Shown here piece by piece: positions 52,800-63,908 of a stretch of 64,000 nt of DNA. The stretch is from the NCBI RefSeq assembly GCF_043641665.1, contig NC_092193.1, positions 20,858,784-20,922,783 on the forward strand. Reading direction: 5' to 3'. Each line of letters begins with the position of its first letter. The first letter of the stretch is position 1. The stretch is from Enoplosus armatus (taxonomy: Eukaryota; Chordata; Actinopteri; Centrarchiformes; Enoplosidae). The notes under the pieces were generated by a model. It was not told the DNA's origin, did not search any database, and was given only the letters and a program-made list of their open reading frames with translations. The position numbers and the translations under genes are program-made.

Positions 52800-53345
52800 T
52801 TGGTCGAAATGCAAAAATTGTGACAGATATTGGAAGGATTGCCATATCATTTTGTATAGACATCCATGGTCCCCAGAGGATGAAGCTTGTTGATATTGAT
52901 CCCCTTGATGCTTCCCCTAGTGCCACCAGCAGGAACAATCTTTAACTTATCCATATAACACATTTCAACATCTACTTGATGGATTGGCACAAAATTTGGT
53001 ACAGGCCTTCATGGCTTCAAGATAATGTATCCCTTTTATGTAGAACCACCAGCGGGTTAACACTTTTGGTCCAGAGTGAAGCACCTCGACAGCTATTGGT
53101 TGCACTGCAATAATTTGGTTCAGACATCCCTGTTTCCCAATGGATACATAGCAATAATTACGGTGACCCCTGACTTTTCTAAGTTGTAATGCCATCCCCA
53201 TCAGTCTCAGCTCTACTTTGTGTTTAGTGCTGCTTGCAGTGGCAATGTTTGCATTCAAAGATGCTAAACTATGATGGTGAACATGCTCAACATTGTACTT
53301 GGTGAACATCAGCATGTTAACATTGTGAGCATTCTTCCACGCTGG
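52800..53345 (-). repeat. Dispersed fish repeat, copy 3, inverted
   Basis: The reverse complement carries the same ordered phrases as the copies at 14.6 and 34.0 kb. On the plus strand one sees AGGATTGCCATATCATTTTG, TGGTCCCCAGAGGATGAAGC, GTGCCACCAGCAGGAACAAT and, at the right end, AACATCAGCATGTTAACATT. The 127-codon open frame on the minus strand over this copy is fortuitous. Confidence 0.7.
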
Positions 53346-54707
53346 CACGTCGCAAACAACACCGTTTTGTGCTAACAGACCGCTAAATCGTCATTTGGTC
53401 ATTTTAGATCAAAATCATAGCATGCCCATATTGAGTTACTTTTTTTTTTGTTTGTTTGTTTGAGTGGACCCATCATTTCTCATTTTTAAATTACAATTGA
53501 TACAAGAAATATGGTCTATGTCATGAATATAGTATAGCAGGTGTGGCTGTGTCCATGAAGCCATTTTTTTTTCCTGACAAATATAGCTAGCATCCAACAA
53601 ACCCAACTGCCAAACACATTATCAATAAGCCAAAGCATGTGGTAATTAGGCTGGCAGATGTGGCTTATGACAACTCAAGGTGACACACTTTTCATTTTCC
53701 GCTGCGCTGACGGAAGGCTGAAGGGACCGTTGTTGCCAGCGATTCAAACTAAGATGCCAAAAAAAGTTGCCGCCGATACCTCTGCGCTTGCTTGGTCACA
53801 AGGCCATATGCTTAGACTTTAATTATGAGGGACTTGGGGAGAGAGGGACTCTGGGCTGAACTATGAATCACTGCCACTCTGCCTGCCTCAAAAGCCCCAT
53901 TCTACTGGATTTAAACACTGCCCACACACAGGTCTCCCCCTTTCTACAAATAAACCCAGTCCCGATACATGTGTTAAATAGACAGCTGACATCGCAGTTT
54001 GCTTTCATTTACACCTTTTTTTTTTTTTTTCTTCTGTGCCTCATTAAAATCAGAAAATACAGAGCTTTTACTGGTGTGAGTAAATGAAAAGAAATGAACT
54101 TTGACTGCGCGCACAAAGCCGTACTGAACCCAGCCGACCCCATATAAACCAGAACCACTAAAGCATCATCCAAACCCACTGGGAGTAGTCTTATTGAGAT
54201 CATGATCTGTTTTTCAAGACAGACCTGTGTACAAGAATAAACACATACACTTTAAGCACGTTTAAGTTTAACCAAACAGTCACACAGGAAGTTCACACGA
54301 ACAAGTTAGACGGTAGTTTCCCATTAAGAAAAGCAATCACAAGTGGATGTTTAGATATAGAGGACAGCGTTTTAAAATATTCAGGCGAAAAAATGACTCC
54401 AAATGTCTTAATCCCGCCCACAAAGCTCCGATTCAGAGGCTCCAGACTGGCTCCTCACTGTGGAAACGCTCATTTATATTCCTTGGCATAACTACAGTAG
54501 CAAACTGAAATTGTGCCAACAAATCAAGGTAGTCTCTTGTTTCAACAAAAGGGAGTGTGTCCTGATGACTTATACTCAAATCTGTGAATTCATTACAATG
54601 CGAGGGAGCTCTGCTAACTTGTGTTCTTTAGTTGAGGAACGCAGGAAAACCAATTTCACTCTGTTTACTTTATCCCCTAGCACTGTAAAATCTCATAACA
54701 AGTTATA

Positions 54708-55544
54708 TTAAAGAGGACCTATTATGCTTTTCCTTATTTTCTATCATATACATAGTGGTACAATGTTGGATATTATTATTAAACGTTACCAAAGTTTACA
54801 AATCATGAGGGAAACATGTAAAAGTAATCCCCTGTGAGCCAAAAGCTCAGTCTTCAGACTGCTCAGAACGCTCCCTTCGCTTTTCGTGTCTTACGTCCCT
54901 GAGGCTTATTGCGAAATACATCCCGGATTTCTGCAGAGCTAGCTGAGCTAACGGCAGCTACAGTCAGCAGCAGTTAGCGGTTATTTTCTAAAGCCTTCTG
55001 TCCGGCCGGAGGACATCAGAGGGAAAACCAGAAAAAAAATGCTCCATAAAATGATGGAGTTTCTCCAAAATCAGTGAATAAAGTTGTGTGTTTTGGTACA
55101 GTAATCAGTGAGGCCCAGTCCCCCAGAAACACTCAGCTCCAGCAGCATCTATCGTTTTTACAACCTACGTCTTGTCTCATTTGTGGTCTGATAAACGATA
55201 AGTTCATCAAATCCAGCGCCCCACATCTCTGTTCTCCAAGCTAAGTTACTGTTGCTGTCATGCAGTCGCCCACAGCGGCTCCAGTATGAAGCGGCGCGCT
55301 GTGCTCAGGGCTCACTGCCCCCCGTGGGCTGCGGGGAGCTGGCCAATCAGAAGAAAAGGGGGCTTTGAGCGAGGCGGGCCTTGAAGAGACAGGAGCTCGT
55401 GAACGGCTCGTGTCAGACAGAGGGCGAACTGAGGGGCCGCATGAAGGGCCAGAATGAGATGAATCAGGACTTATTTGATCTGTGAATCACGCAAAGCAGA
55501 ATAAAGATATAGAGGTGGAAATGAGCATAATAGGTCTTCTTTAA
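54708..55544. mobile_element. TTAA-flanked MITE (piggyBac-like insertion site)
   Basis: The element is bounded by TTAA at 54708-54711 and 55541-55544. Inside these are 17-base terminal inverted repeats: AGAGGACCTATTATGCT at 54712-54728 and its inverse at 55524-55540, with one mismatch. No transposase frame lies inside. The interior includes a CpG-rich part near 55280-55440. TTAA duplication is the hallmark of piggyBac-type transposition, and the ends match a common fish MITE family as I recall it. The near-identical ends suggest a moderately young copy. Confidence 0.85.
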
Positions 55545-55752
55545 ATAAATGTTCCTTTTGTTATTAACTCAGCTGTCAGTCTCAAGTTTGCATGGTTTAA
55601 TTATCACTTTTAGAACTTCTAAACATGAGTTTAGATGGTCTCCTTTCTGATCAAAATTGCACACGATGTACACACTGTCCCATATGCTCTGACATACTGG
55701 GCAAAAAAGCTAAATACAACAGACCTCACCTGATGAAACCCCAGCTTTAGTG

Positions 55753-55754
<2 letters not shown>

Positions 55755-55793
<39 letters not shown>
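55755..55793. repeat. (GT)n microsatellite
   Basis: About 19 units, immediately left of the first copy of the duplicated 48-base sequence. Confidence 0.95.
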
Positions 55794-55795
<2 letters not shown>

Positions 55796-55812
55796 GTTTG
55801 AAGGGAGATAAA

Positions 55813-55862
55813 GACAAAACTGGCGTAAGTGATGGGCTCTAGATGCCCTTCACCTACCTCCA
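55813..55862 (-). repeat. Copy 1 of a duplicated 48-base sequence
   Basis: The plus strand reads GACAAAAC then AAGTGATGGGCTCTAGATGC and CCTTCACCTACCTC. It matches 58232-58280 at about 41 of 48 positions in the same orientation. On the minus strand it is open as EVGEGHLEPITYASFV. Its function is unknown. Confidence 0.65.
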
Positions 55863-56189
55863 AAGACAAACAAGTCATACTCTGTAGCCTTTGATGGAGA
55901 GGCTTGCTCCACAGTGGACCGCAGGGGTCATTACTTATCCACCCTGCATCGTCCTGCTGTAGCACTTGAGTGGCCACCGCAGCCTAATTCTTTTCCAACT
56001 GCTAAAAAAAAAAAAGGAAGGTCTGAAAAGGAAAATTCGGACTCGGATCTCGAGTCTCATTAGATCCAAAACAAGCCTCCTGTTCATGCTGACTGCAGGT
56101 GGCTACAAAAGAATCAGGTCTGTGTCAATGGGACCCCCAGCCTGAGCTCTCTCCCTCTGGTAACATGCGGTGACCCCCCCCCCCGGCTG

Positions 56190-56565
56190 TATTAATTATC
56201 CCATCCAATGTTGTCAGCTAATTAACTGACGTTTAACACAGGAAATGGCTGGAGCAACTCCACGCGATTAATCAGCGCCGAGGAATAAATTAAAGCCCTT
56301 CCTAAAGGTGATTACCTTTGAGGGGTCTGCATTCAAAATTGAATTTTAATTGTGCTTCTCCTGTTATATTCAAGTTACGGCTGAAAAAAAAAGGAATGGC
56401 TGTACAAGAGCAGCTCGCGTATTTACACTGCAAGCTGTTTCTAATAGAATTCCTGTAAACGAAAAGGCCTTCAGCAGATAAGAGCTTAAAATTGGGACCA
56501 GCTGAAGTAACTAATAGAAATGCAATTAAGTCATACAGGACATCATGTGCATGTAAAATGAAAAA
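56190..56565. other. ATTA-rich block, candidate conserved non-coding element
   Basis: Several homeodomain-type cores lie close together (TTAATTATC, GCTAATTAACTG, GATTAATC, ATTTTAATTG) in a stretch free of microsatellites and recognised transposons. Such blocks are common as enhancers in introns of large neural genes. The sequence alone cannot show conservation, so this is a prediction. Confidence 0.25.
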
Positions 56566-58231
56566 CAATAAGGTAGACTGACAATATAATATTTTTAAGC
56601 ACTAATACTTAATGAATTGAGTTTTCTTCATCTGAAGGTCAGGGGACTTTAATAGCTCATTAACAGCACAGGAACCTTTTTAGAGACCAGGTTCTAGATA
56701 GCTCCTCAGCCATGGTGCCTGGCCCCAGAAAGGGGAGTTTGCAGTGCTGAGCGCCACTCATTGCTCAAACACAAAGCTCAGGCTAATACACTAAATGTAC
56801 ATTTGTACAGCTTCACACACACACACAGTAAACAAGCACTTGGTGCCATTCATTAAGAGTTAAGACGTCGGCTTCCCGAATAGTGTGAAAACAGCCAGTT
56901 GCTCAGAGAAAACCTGTGCAAAAGAGCTGATAGCATGGGTGAACAAGTGAGAGACATCGATAGAGCTAGCGAGTGAATTAGAGAAATTGAACTTAATCTG
57001 CGATTAAATTTACAGTAGGGAAAAAAAAAAAAAAAGAAACACTCAGCAAGTTGTTGAGTTTTCAGGCTTATTTTAAGAGAAACACATTGTTTCTAGGATT
57101 ATGTTTTTTTTTTTTTATCAACATAACGAGTAAAGATTTTTAATGAATAAAATCTTCATACTGAGTGCATCACCAAAACACTCAATGACAGCGTGTCTTA
57201 TTAGTTTTTCCCGACAATATTAACTAAAGCATGAATGTTTTTTTTGTTATAGTTCTGTTTAGAAACTGAAAGCACTCGGCAGCTTTTACGTTTCTCTCAA
57301 AATATATTTAGCAAAAGCATTTAATATGAGTGCAAAAGTGACGTTCAGTCACTAGTTTTATTTCTTTGACTTTAGTTCCTGTGGGCCCATAGTTCCTGGA
57401 ACAATTTAGTAGAAAAGAGGCTTATATTATCCTAGTAACTATGTGAATGATTACTTGATCATACAAGAGGCAGGAAAATACTGCCTCGAGATACTCCCTC
57501 ATGCTTTTTATTGTGAGAATGTCAAAAGCCTGAACAAAAAAAATTAAAAAATAAATCAAAATAATAAATGATCCGAAGAGTTTTCAGCAGTTTGCAAGTC
57601 AGTTTGAAGATTTACTGATTTATCATCTAGTTTTTTTTGTCATAAACACAGAAAAAAAATCAATAAATCATGGAATAATCTAATTTGTAAAGCAAATTTG
57701 TTACCAAGGGAAATATTATAAAAATTATAAAAGCAAACACAAGACAAGCAAGTCCAGCTGTATATGTCCTTGTTCTGGATTCATTTTCTTGTTATACACT
57801 ACATGAACGTTTCACTTACTATATGCACTTACGAATATCTCGTCATGACGCAGATGGTTGAGCAACAACGTCACAAATCCTAACAGAGACCGACAGGTAG
57901 AGAGGAGGAGTGGACGACAGAGAAGCACTTAGGGGAAGAGCCCCATGGAGACTGACACAGCATAAAACCAGTCCAGTACAAAGAGTGAAGTGACAGGAAG
58001 TGTAAAATTGCGGTTAAAGTGCAGCAACATCAACGGGCCAAGGTACAGCACAGTGGTTTGCAATGATTCTGCATGCGAGCTTGTGCGTGAAATGCGTGTG
58101 AACACGACTGCACGCATGTGAGGCTGATAGATCACACTGGAGAAAAACACAAAGGCATAGAAGCTTCTAAGTCAGCATTAACTCTTTATGTTTTCCATCC
58201 CGGGGGAGGGAGCGGAGGGGATGTGGGCGCT

Positions 58232-58280
58232 GACAAAAGCCGGTGAAGTGATGGGCTGGAGATGCCCTTCACCAACCTCT
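58232..58280 (-). repeat. Copy 2 of a duplicated 48-base sequence
   Basis: Reads GACAAAAGC then AAGTGATGGGCTGGAGATGC and CCTTCACCAACCTC on the plus strand. On the minus strand it is open as EVGEGHLQPITSPAFV. Several of the differences from copy 1 are synonymous in that frame. It may be a fragment of an unrecognised repeat or exon family. Confidence 0.65.
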
Positions 58281-59088
58281 GACGATGGTGAACACCTCGG
58301 ATCAGGATCATAAAGGTGTTTCGCTGTTTATCTTCCATCTGCCCTGAATTAGTACTGCAGGTGCCACTGGGGATGATTTCTCTTTTTTTCCGTTTGTAGA
58401 AATTCAATCTTATCTCAAACTCTGCGTCTCTCAAAAGACACAGATGCACGCTGATCACTCGTATTAACGGGCAGGAAGAACACAAATGTTACCCATTTGC
58501 TGTGACAGCGGTATATGCGACAGGAAGTAAAACTCTTACTACATTTGTATGAGTGGTTACCCCGAGGAAATGCCCATAATCCACGAATTAGCACTTAATC
58601 AACAGTTTGCGATTGTTGCTGCATACAGTGGCATTGTGTCAACTTAAGATAGAAACGAAAACATCTACATTAACTATAATTACATTGCAATATTCGCACT
58701 GCACTTAACATTTACATCTAAATATGTTCAGAGATATGTAAAGGGACAAATAGCTAACAGTTATAATTAAAACTGGATTTCATTACTATAATTTAGAGCA
58801 TATGTTCAGGGATACACGCAGAAGTTTAATTGCCTTTTTTTTAGGACACTAGAGGGGGAAATGTCATCAAAACAATCACAGCCAAATCTCCTATTCTGTC
58901 ACAAAGCTCTCTCAAAGCAGGCCGAGGCTGTATTCCCTGCATCCAACGAGCACAGATAATCCGCCACCCAGAACAGTATTCAAATGTATTGCCGTGATCC
59001 CCTCCATACATCTAATCTAATGTAATCACCCGAGCTTAGCATGCAAGTACAATTCTAGGGAAAACTGGGTGCATGATGTTACAAAAGG

Positions 59089-60000
59089 CAGTCCAATTGT
59101 ATAGAAGTCTATGGGAAAATGACCCTACTTCTCTCATGATTTATTACCGCAGTAAACTTTTTCCTCATGAGTTTATGGCCTGAGTCGCTGGTTTCAAGCC
59201 TTCTTCAATACAGCATGACATTTCATTATCATTATGGTGCCATTCAGAGTAAAACAGACAATAAAGCAGGGTATGCTGTAGGGCGGGGCTACCTTGTGAT
59301 TGACAAGTCGCTACCACTGCGACCTGTCAATCAGGACAGCAGCGTTCGGTTGCACTAAAAGAGAAGATAAAAAAAGATAATCCTTTATTAATCCCTCAGC
59401 GGGGAAGTTTGCATTGCAATAGAGACATAACTAGAAGATCAAGATATGATAAATAAAAACAATAAAGACTGTTATTAAAAAAAGCTACTAAAACAATAAT
59501 TTACAAATTTACATATTTACAAATGTACACGTTCACAAAAGAAAGAAATAAAAGGTAAAGGGATTGTACGGTATTGCACCATTGTTACATTACATTGTTC
59601 ATTTCGGTGTGTGTGGTCTACTGGGAGCAGTGGTGATTGTAAAGCCTGACAGCAGCCGGGAGGAAAGACCTGCGGTATCTCTCCTTCACACACCGCGGGT
59701 GACAATAAAAGACACTCTAAGGAGTCGGTTGTTCATTTATTCCGGTAAGGTAACATTTACAAGCTAACGGCGTAGCTAGGCGCCAGGTGCAGTCAGGTTG
59801 CCGGTACGGGCAGGAGAGCGTATTGTCTTTGGGTTCTCAGATCCCCAGCTCCACCCTCTTGTCCAAATACGGTCCCTTCTGGTTCCAAAAAAACCACAAA
59901 AAAAAACAAGATGGCGACGGCCAAAATGCCAAACCCGAGGCGAACCAATGGGTGACGTCACGGTGGCTAGGCCCACTTCTTTTGTACAGTCTGTGGGTTT
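59089..60000 (+). repeat. Dispersed fish repeat split by a LINE tail
   Basis: The left part (about 59089-59350) contains AGTCTATGGGAAAATGACCC, ATGAGTTTATGGCCTGAGTC and GGGCGGGGCTACCTTGTGAT. The right part (about 59760-60000) contains CAAGATGGCGACGGCCAAAA and CCAATGGGTGACGTCACGGT and ends TACAGTCTGTGGG. I recognise both as halves of one abundant teleost repeat whose ends share the 'tac/tagAAGTCTATGGG' phrase. The halves are separated by the minus-strand LINE at 59360-59735. Confidence 0.65.
59360..59735 (-). mobile_element. LINE 3' end, 5' truncated
   Basis: On the minus strand a short frame reads CVKERYRRSFLPAAVRLYN (about 59640-59700), which matches the C-terminal end of a fish non-LTR retrotransposon ORF2. 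About 250 bases later it ends with the tail GGGATTAATAAAGGATTATC and TTTTTTATCTT-type repeats near 59365. This is an old, 5'-truncated insertion without reverse-transcriptase coding capacity. Confidence 0.7.
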
Positions 60001-62251
60001 GATGCTGGCTCTATACCAGCTGCGTCACTGGTTGCCCAGTTGATAGAGTAAAGTTGATAGGAACTCGAGGTTTACTGGAAATTATTGATGTAACATTAGG
60101 ATATGCCATTGTTCCAGTTTAATTAATATGCAACAATAAGCAGTTCATGAGTAGGAGCTTCAAACTGAATATTGCTGTGTGTAATGGCTGATTCTAGCTT
60201 ATTGATTTGACGGGATTATTCCAAGACATCTCTAAGTTGCAAAGATAAAAGACGAGTTAAAACTGAGTATCTAGAACGAAGAACCGAAAGTGAGAGAGAA
60301 ATAACGAAAAGGTCACTCCAGATAAATTAGTTTAGCACAATGACATTATCCAATTCTTTCTGTTTTGAATTATACGATTTTATAATATCCTATGGCTTTG
60401 GTAATATTGTTTCTTCAGATCCATGTCAATAAACCTCATTAGAGCTGCTTTACAATCAAGAGAAGAGAGCGAAAGATGCAAAAGCTTGGGCTTGGAGTCC
60501 AATTTCAAAGAAAAGTGGACGAATAAAGTGGTTGTGAAAGCTGGCAGAACTGTTGCAGCGAGCGTGTCCTCTGTGCAGCATCCCAAAACACAAACAACAA
60601 AAAGATACATCTCTATTGCTTAGCAATTATATCACCAGAAATCTGAAGAAAGCCTCCCCTCTGCCTTAATTATTTTAAGTGACTGAAAACTTTTCACATT
60701 TAATAACTTATCTCACCAAAACCCCCCAAAAATACACCAGCTATCTTCCAGATTCTGACACCAAAGTCAACCCTGTGAGCAATGACTGTTGTCATGCTTA
60801 AAAATTCGCTCCAGAATGCGTCTCGGTGCTGAATAAATTATGGCCCCCGCATGTTTTTCAAAGTAAATACATGCTGAATAATTGCTGCGCTCCAGCACAC
60901 TCTGCATCTCCACTCCCCTTAAAACAGTGACACGGTACTCACTGCCTCATCATGTCCAATCCACATCTTGACTAGAGGGCTGTTGTTTGAGGATTTTGTC
61001 TTGGAAAAACCATTGGGGAAAAGACGAGGACCCCCGAAGGCATGACCTTCCCTCACTGCCACCAATTATATCAAGGCCTTATAAAATATAGATTATGTGC
61101 CATCTCGGTGCTGACATATCTAAAGGCTCGTAGCATGGGGAGTGTGCGGAGAGGCCGTGGGCAGAACCCGAGGGGAGGCCAGGTTGAATATGACAAGACA
61201 AGGGGGATACAGTAACACAAAGGATGACCTTGATGAGGAAAACTTGGCCGGCTCTGGCTAAGAAAAGAAGAATAAATAAATGAAGAGGCGCACTTCCAGA
61301 GGACTGTGTGATCAATTCAAATCTAATCAAGGCTCTAAATATTAAAATGCACTGATTGCAATGATATTCATTACCCTAAACTGCAATCCGGACCAATAAC
61401 CATGTATTATTAATGGATAGGAGCTGAGTTTGGAACAATTGGCATTTAACTTTGTGTCTTAACCTTTCAGCATAAATGTCAAGACAAATTCTAATAGAAA
61501 AAGTTTGAAGTTCACCCAACAGCGATTTCATACATTTCAGCCCAAGTGTGTTGCTGGGCCCATATATATTCAAACCCTGAAACGCGGTGTGAAAGGCGAT
61601 CAGAGATGAGATTTACAAACTTTGTTGGCAAGATTTCACATTTCACGGGGAGGCCTGATAGAAAATCATGAAAGCTTTGCAAGTCTCGCCTTCGCTTTAC
61701 CCACACACAAATATATATACCAAACACTGTGAATCACAGGAGGAAGAAAAAAAACAAGACGTGCCAGTGGCAAGATGCTCCTGCAATGTAATCAGCAGCA
61801 GTGCAAGGAGACCAATCTTAGAAAAGAAAAGAGCCTTACTTCAAGGAAGTGAATTTTGCCTGGTGGTTTAATCTAACATGAGGTGCTGTTATCAACATGT
61901 AATCTTGTGTGTGGGGGTGGGGTGGGGGGGGGGGGGTGGGGGTTCTACATTCTTTTTGGGGAATGTCAGCCGTACACAAGGCCCCCTCATCGCATCACAT
62001 TATGTTTACAGCATGCCACTTCATTGAAAACTAGAAAGAAGTGTATTTATGAGTGTAATCACTCGATGAAAAGTTATCTACTACCTGCAACTGCCGCAAT
62101 CGTCATCATTCAGCTTTCATTTCATTTCATAGCACCCCTGTCAGCAGACAAGAATGCTGCACAACACCACCACCATACAATCATTCAGTGATTTTATTTG
62201 CAGTGCCAGTGGTTTTAAAGTTCTCGCTTTTGGCAATATCTGCCAAATATC

Positions 62252-63106
62252 ATGGAGCTTGAGAGATAATGGGGGGAAAAAAGTGAAGGAGAAAAAGAGA
62301 CAGTGGATAGTAAGACAGATGGAAGGAAAGACAATGACAATTTACAGGATGAAAGACAGAAGGCAAGAACAAAAAAAAAAAAAACTGAGAGGACACAGGA
62401 AATGAACGCATGGCGGCCATTTTTCTCTGGGGCCAGACGTTGGCAACGGACACACCTTGACCCACAAACAAAATGTCCTCCCGGAATATAGAAACTTCCA
62501 AACGATATCATGAGCAGCACTCTCCCAAATCTGCCTCTCTCTTTTAAAACTTCTCTTCTGAGCGCCTAAACTCTTGTGTCAGCCATTTCTCCAAACCTAT
62601 GAGCACAAATCTGTGGCTTTGATGACAAACGACAGGGGGATCGGCTGCAGAGCCCCTGTGACTGGCAGCGGCGACTATTTCACCTTTGGCGTTGTCTGTT
62701 GCGTTACATCCGTCTTAACATACAGCCACGCCGACACACAGGCGCCCATTCAAAAGACACAGTGTGCTGCAGACAGCAGTGGCAGTGTCATTATGTGGCT
62801 GCTAGCGGAGGATGAGAACGGGTCAAGCCGCACTTTTAACCTTCACCAATGAATTCTCTCGTCCGTGGCTCCGTTCGCCCCCCCCCCCCCCCCCCCCCCC
62901 CCCGTGCCTGGAGACTGCAGAGAAAAATGGCCGCCATTCATTCATTTGCTGGGTCCTCTTAGTTTTTTGTTCTTCCTTTCTGTCTTTCATCCTGTAAATT
63001 TTCATTGTCTTCCCTTCCATATGTCTTACTATCTACAGTCTCTTTCCCCCCTTCATTTTTCTTTGTCTGTCTTCTCTCTTTTGCTCCATTATCTCTCAAG
63101 CTCCAT
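62252..63106. repeat. Long inverted repeat, arms about 180 bases
   Basis: The left arm 62252-62429 and right arm 62918-63106 are inverse copies. Both run from ATGGAGCTTGAGAGATAATG at the outer end, through TTTACAGGATGAAAGACAGA, to GGCGGCCATTTTTCTCTG at the inner end, with a 22-base gap in one arm. Identity is roughly 85%. The 488-base spacer is unique and ends in a run of 26 C (62878-62903). Open frames over the right arm, including one of 230 codons on the minus strand, are likely chance. Confidence 0.85.
62878..62903. repeat. C26 homopolymer
   Basis: A run of 26 C at the edge of the right arm of the long inverted repeat. The exact length may be a sequencing estimate. Confidence 0.85.
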
Positions 63107-63881
63107 CTTAGGGGAAATCTGCTTAGCAGCCTTGAGCATACTTGCTTTCCAATTAAATCAAGATGTATTTGCCTTTCAAAAGCCTCCCTTTCCTCACTCC
63201 TTCTCCCATCGGAATAATTGATGGAGGTCTCTGGCCTCATGATGAATGGCTTCCAAGCCCGGAGATGAATAGAAAGATGAATGATTTCACCCCTGCGAGG
63301 GCCGGAGAGGGCTGGAACAAGGAGTGCTGACATTGTGACAAATACACTGACCATGGCAACCGAACCTGGCCGAATCAGCAAGGGACGGAGGGGTGGCGCG
63401 CGCTCATCGCGGCTCAACAGACGTTCCTCCTGCCGACGTCTGTCTACCCCACGGACAATTACCTGAGCCTCGCAATTAACTGCAGGCACAGCGATAATGC
63501 TGATGGCCTGCCAGGAGACGAGTGGCGGCGAGCCAGCTAGCTGGGGCTGGAGAGCACTGCGTCGGACGGCTGTGTTTGTGGCGCTCGGTGGAAATGTGGA
63601 GGCCAAGAGAACAGGTGCGGTAAGGTGAGAAGACGCCCCGGGTGACTTCATGTGGATGGTGCCGCCACTATACCCGGGCCAAGATTTCTAAGCTGAAACA
63701 AGTTTTATGGTTTTTTTTTTTTCTCCTCTGCCTTCACGCAACTCGCTGTCATACAGCTGAGAGGCAGCAAATGTTCATAAGAACAAATTCAATGAGCGCA
63801 TGACGGGCCATCTGTTATAAAGGGCCAATAAGTGAGATTGTCACTGCCCCATAGAACATAATGACCATAATACATCCACGT

Positions 63882-63908
63882 GGGGGGGGGGGGGGGGGGG
63901 GGGGGGGG
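63882..63908. repeat. G27 homopolymer
   Basis: A run of 27 G, 1 kb from the C26 run and complementary to it, near the end of the window. Confidence 0.85.

Noticed and set aside
60943..61055. Possible cryptic minus-strand exon reading EGHAFGGPRLFPNGF
   Set aside because: There is a good GTGAGT donor and an AG upstream, but the acceptor has no pyrimidine tract and the peptide does not match astrotactin or another family I know.
62959..63651. Open frame of 230 codons on the minus strand
   Set aside because: It runs through one arm of the long inverted repeat, has low-complexity Lys/Glu/Arg-rich C-terminal sequence, and resembles no protein family I know. Its length is explained by GC-rich flanking sequence and chance.
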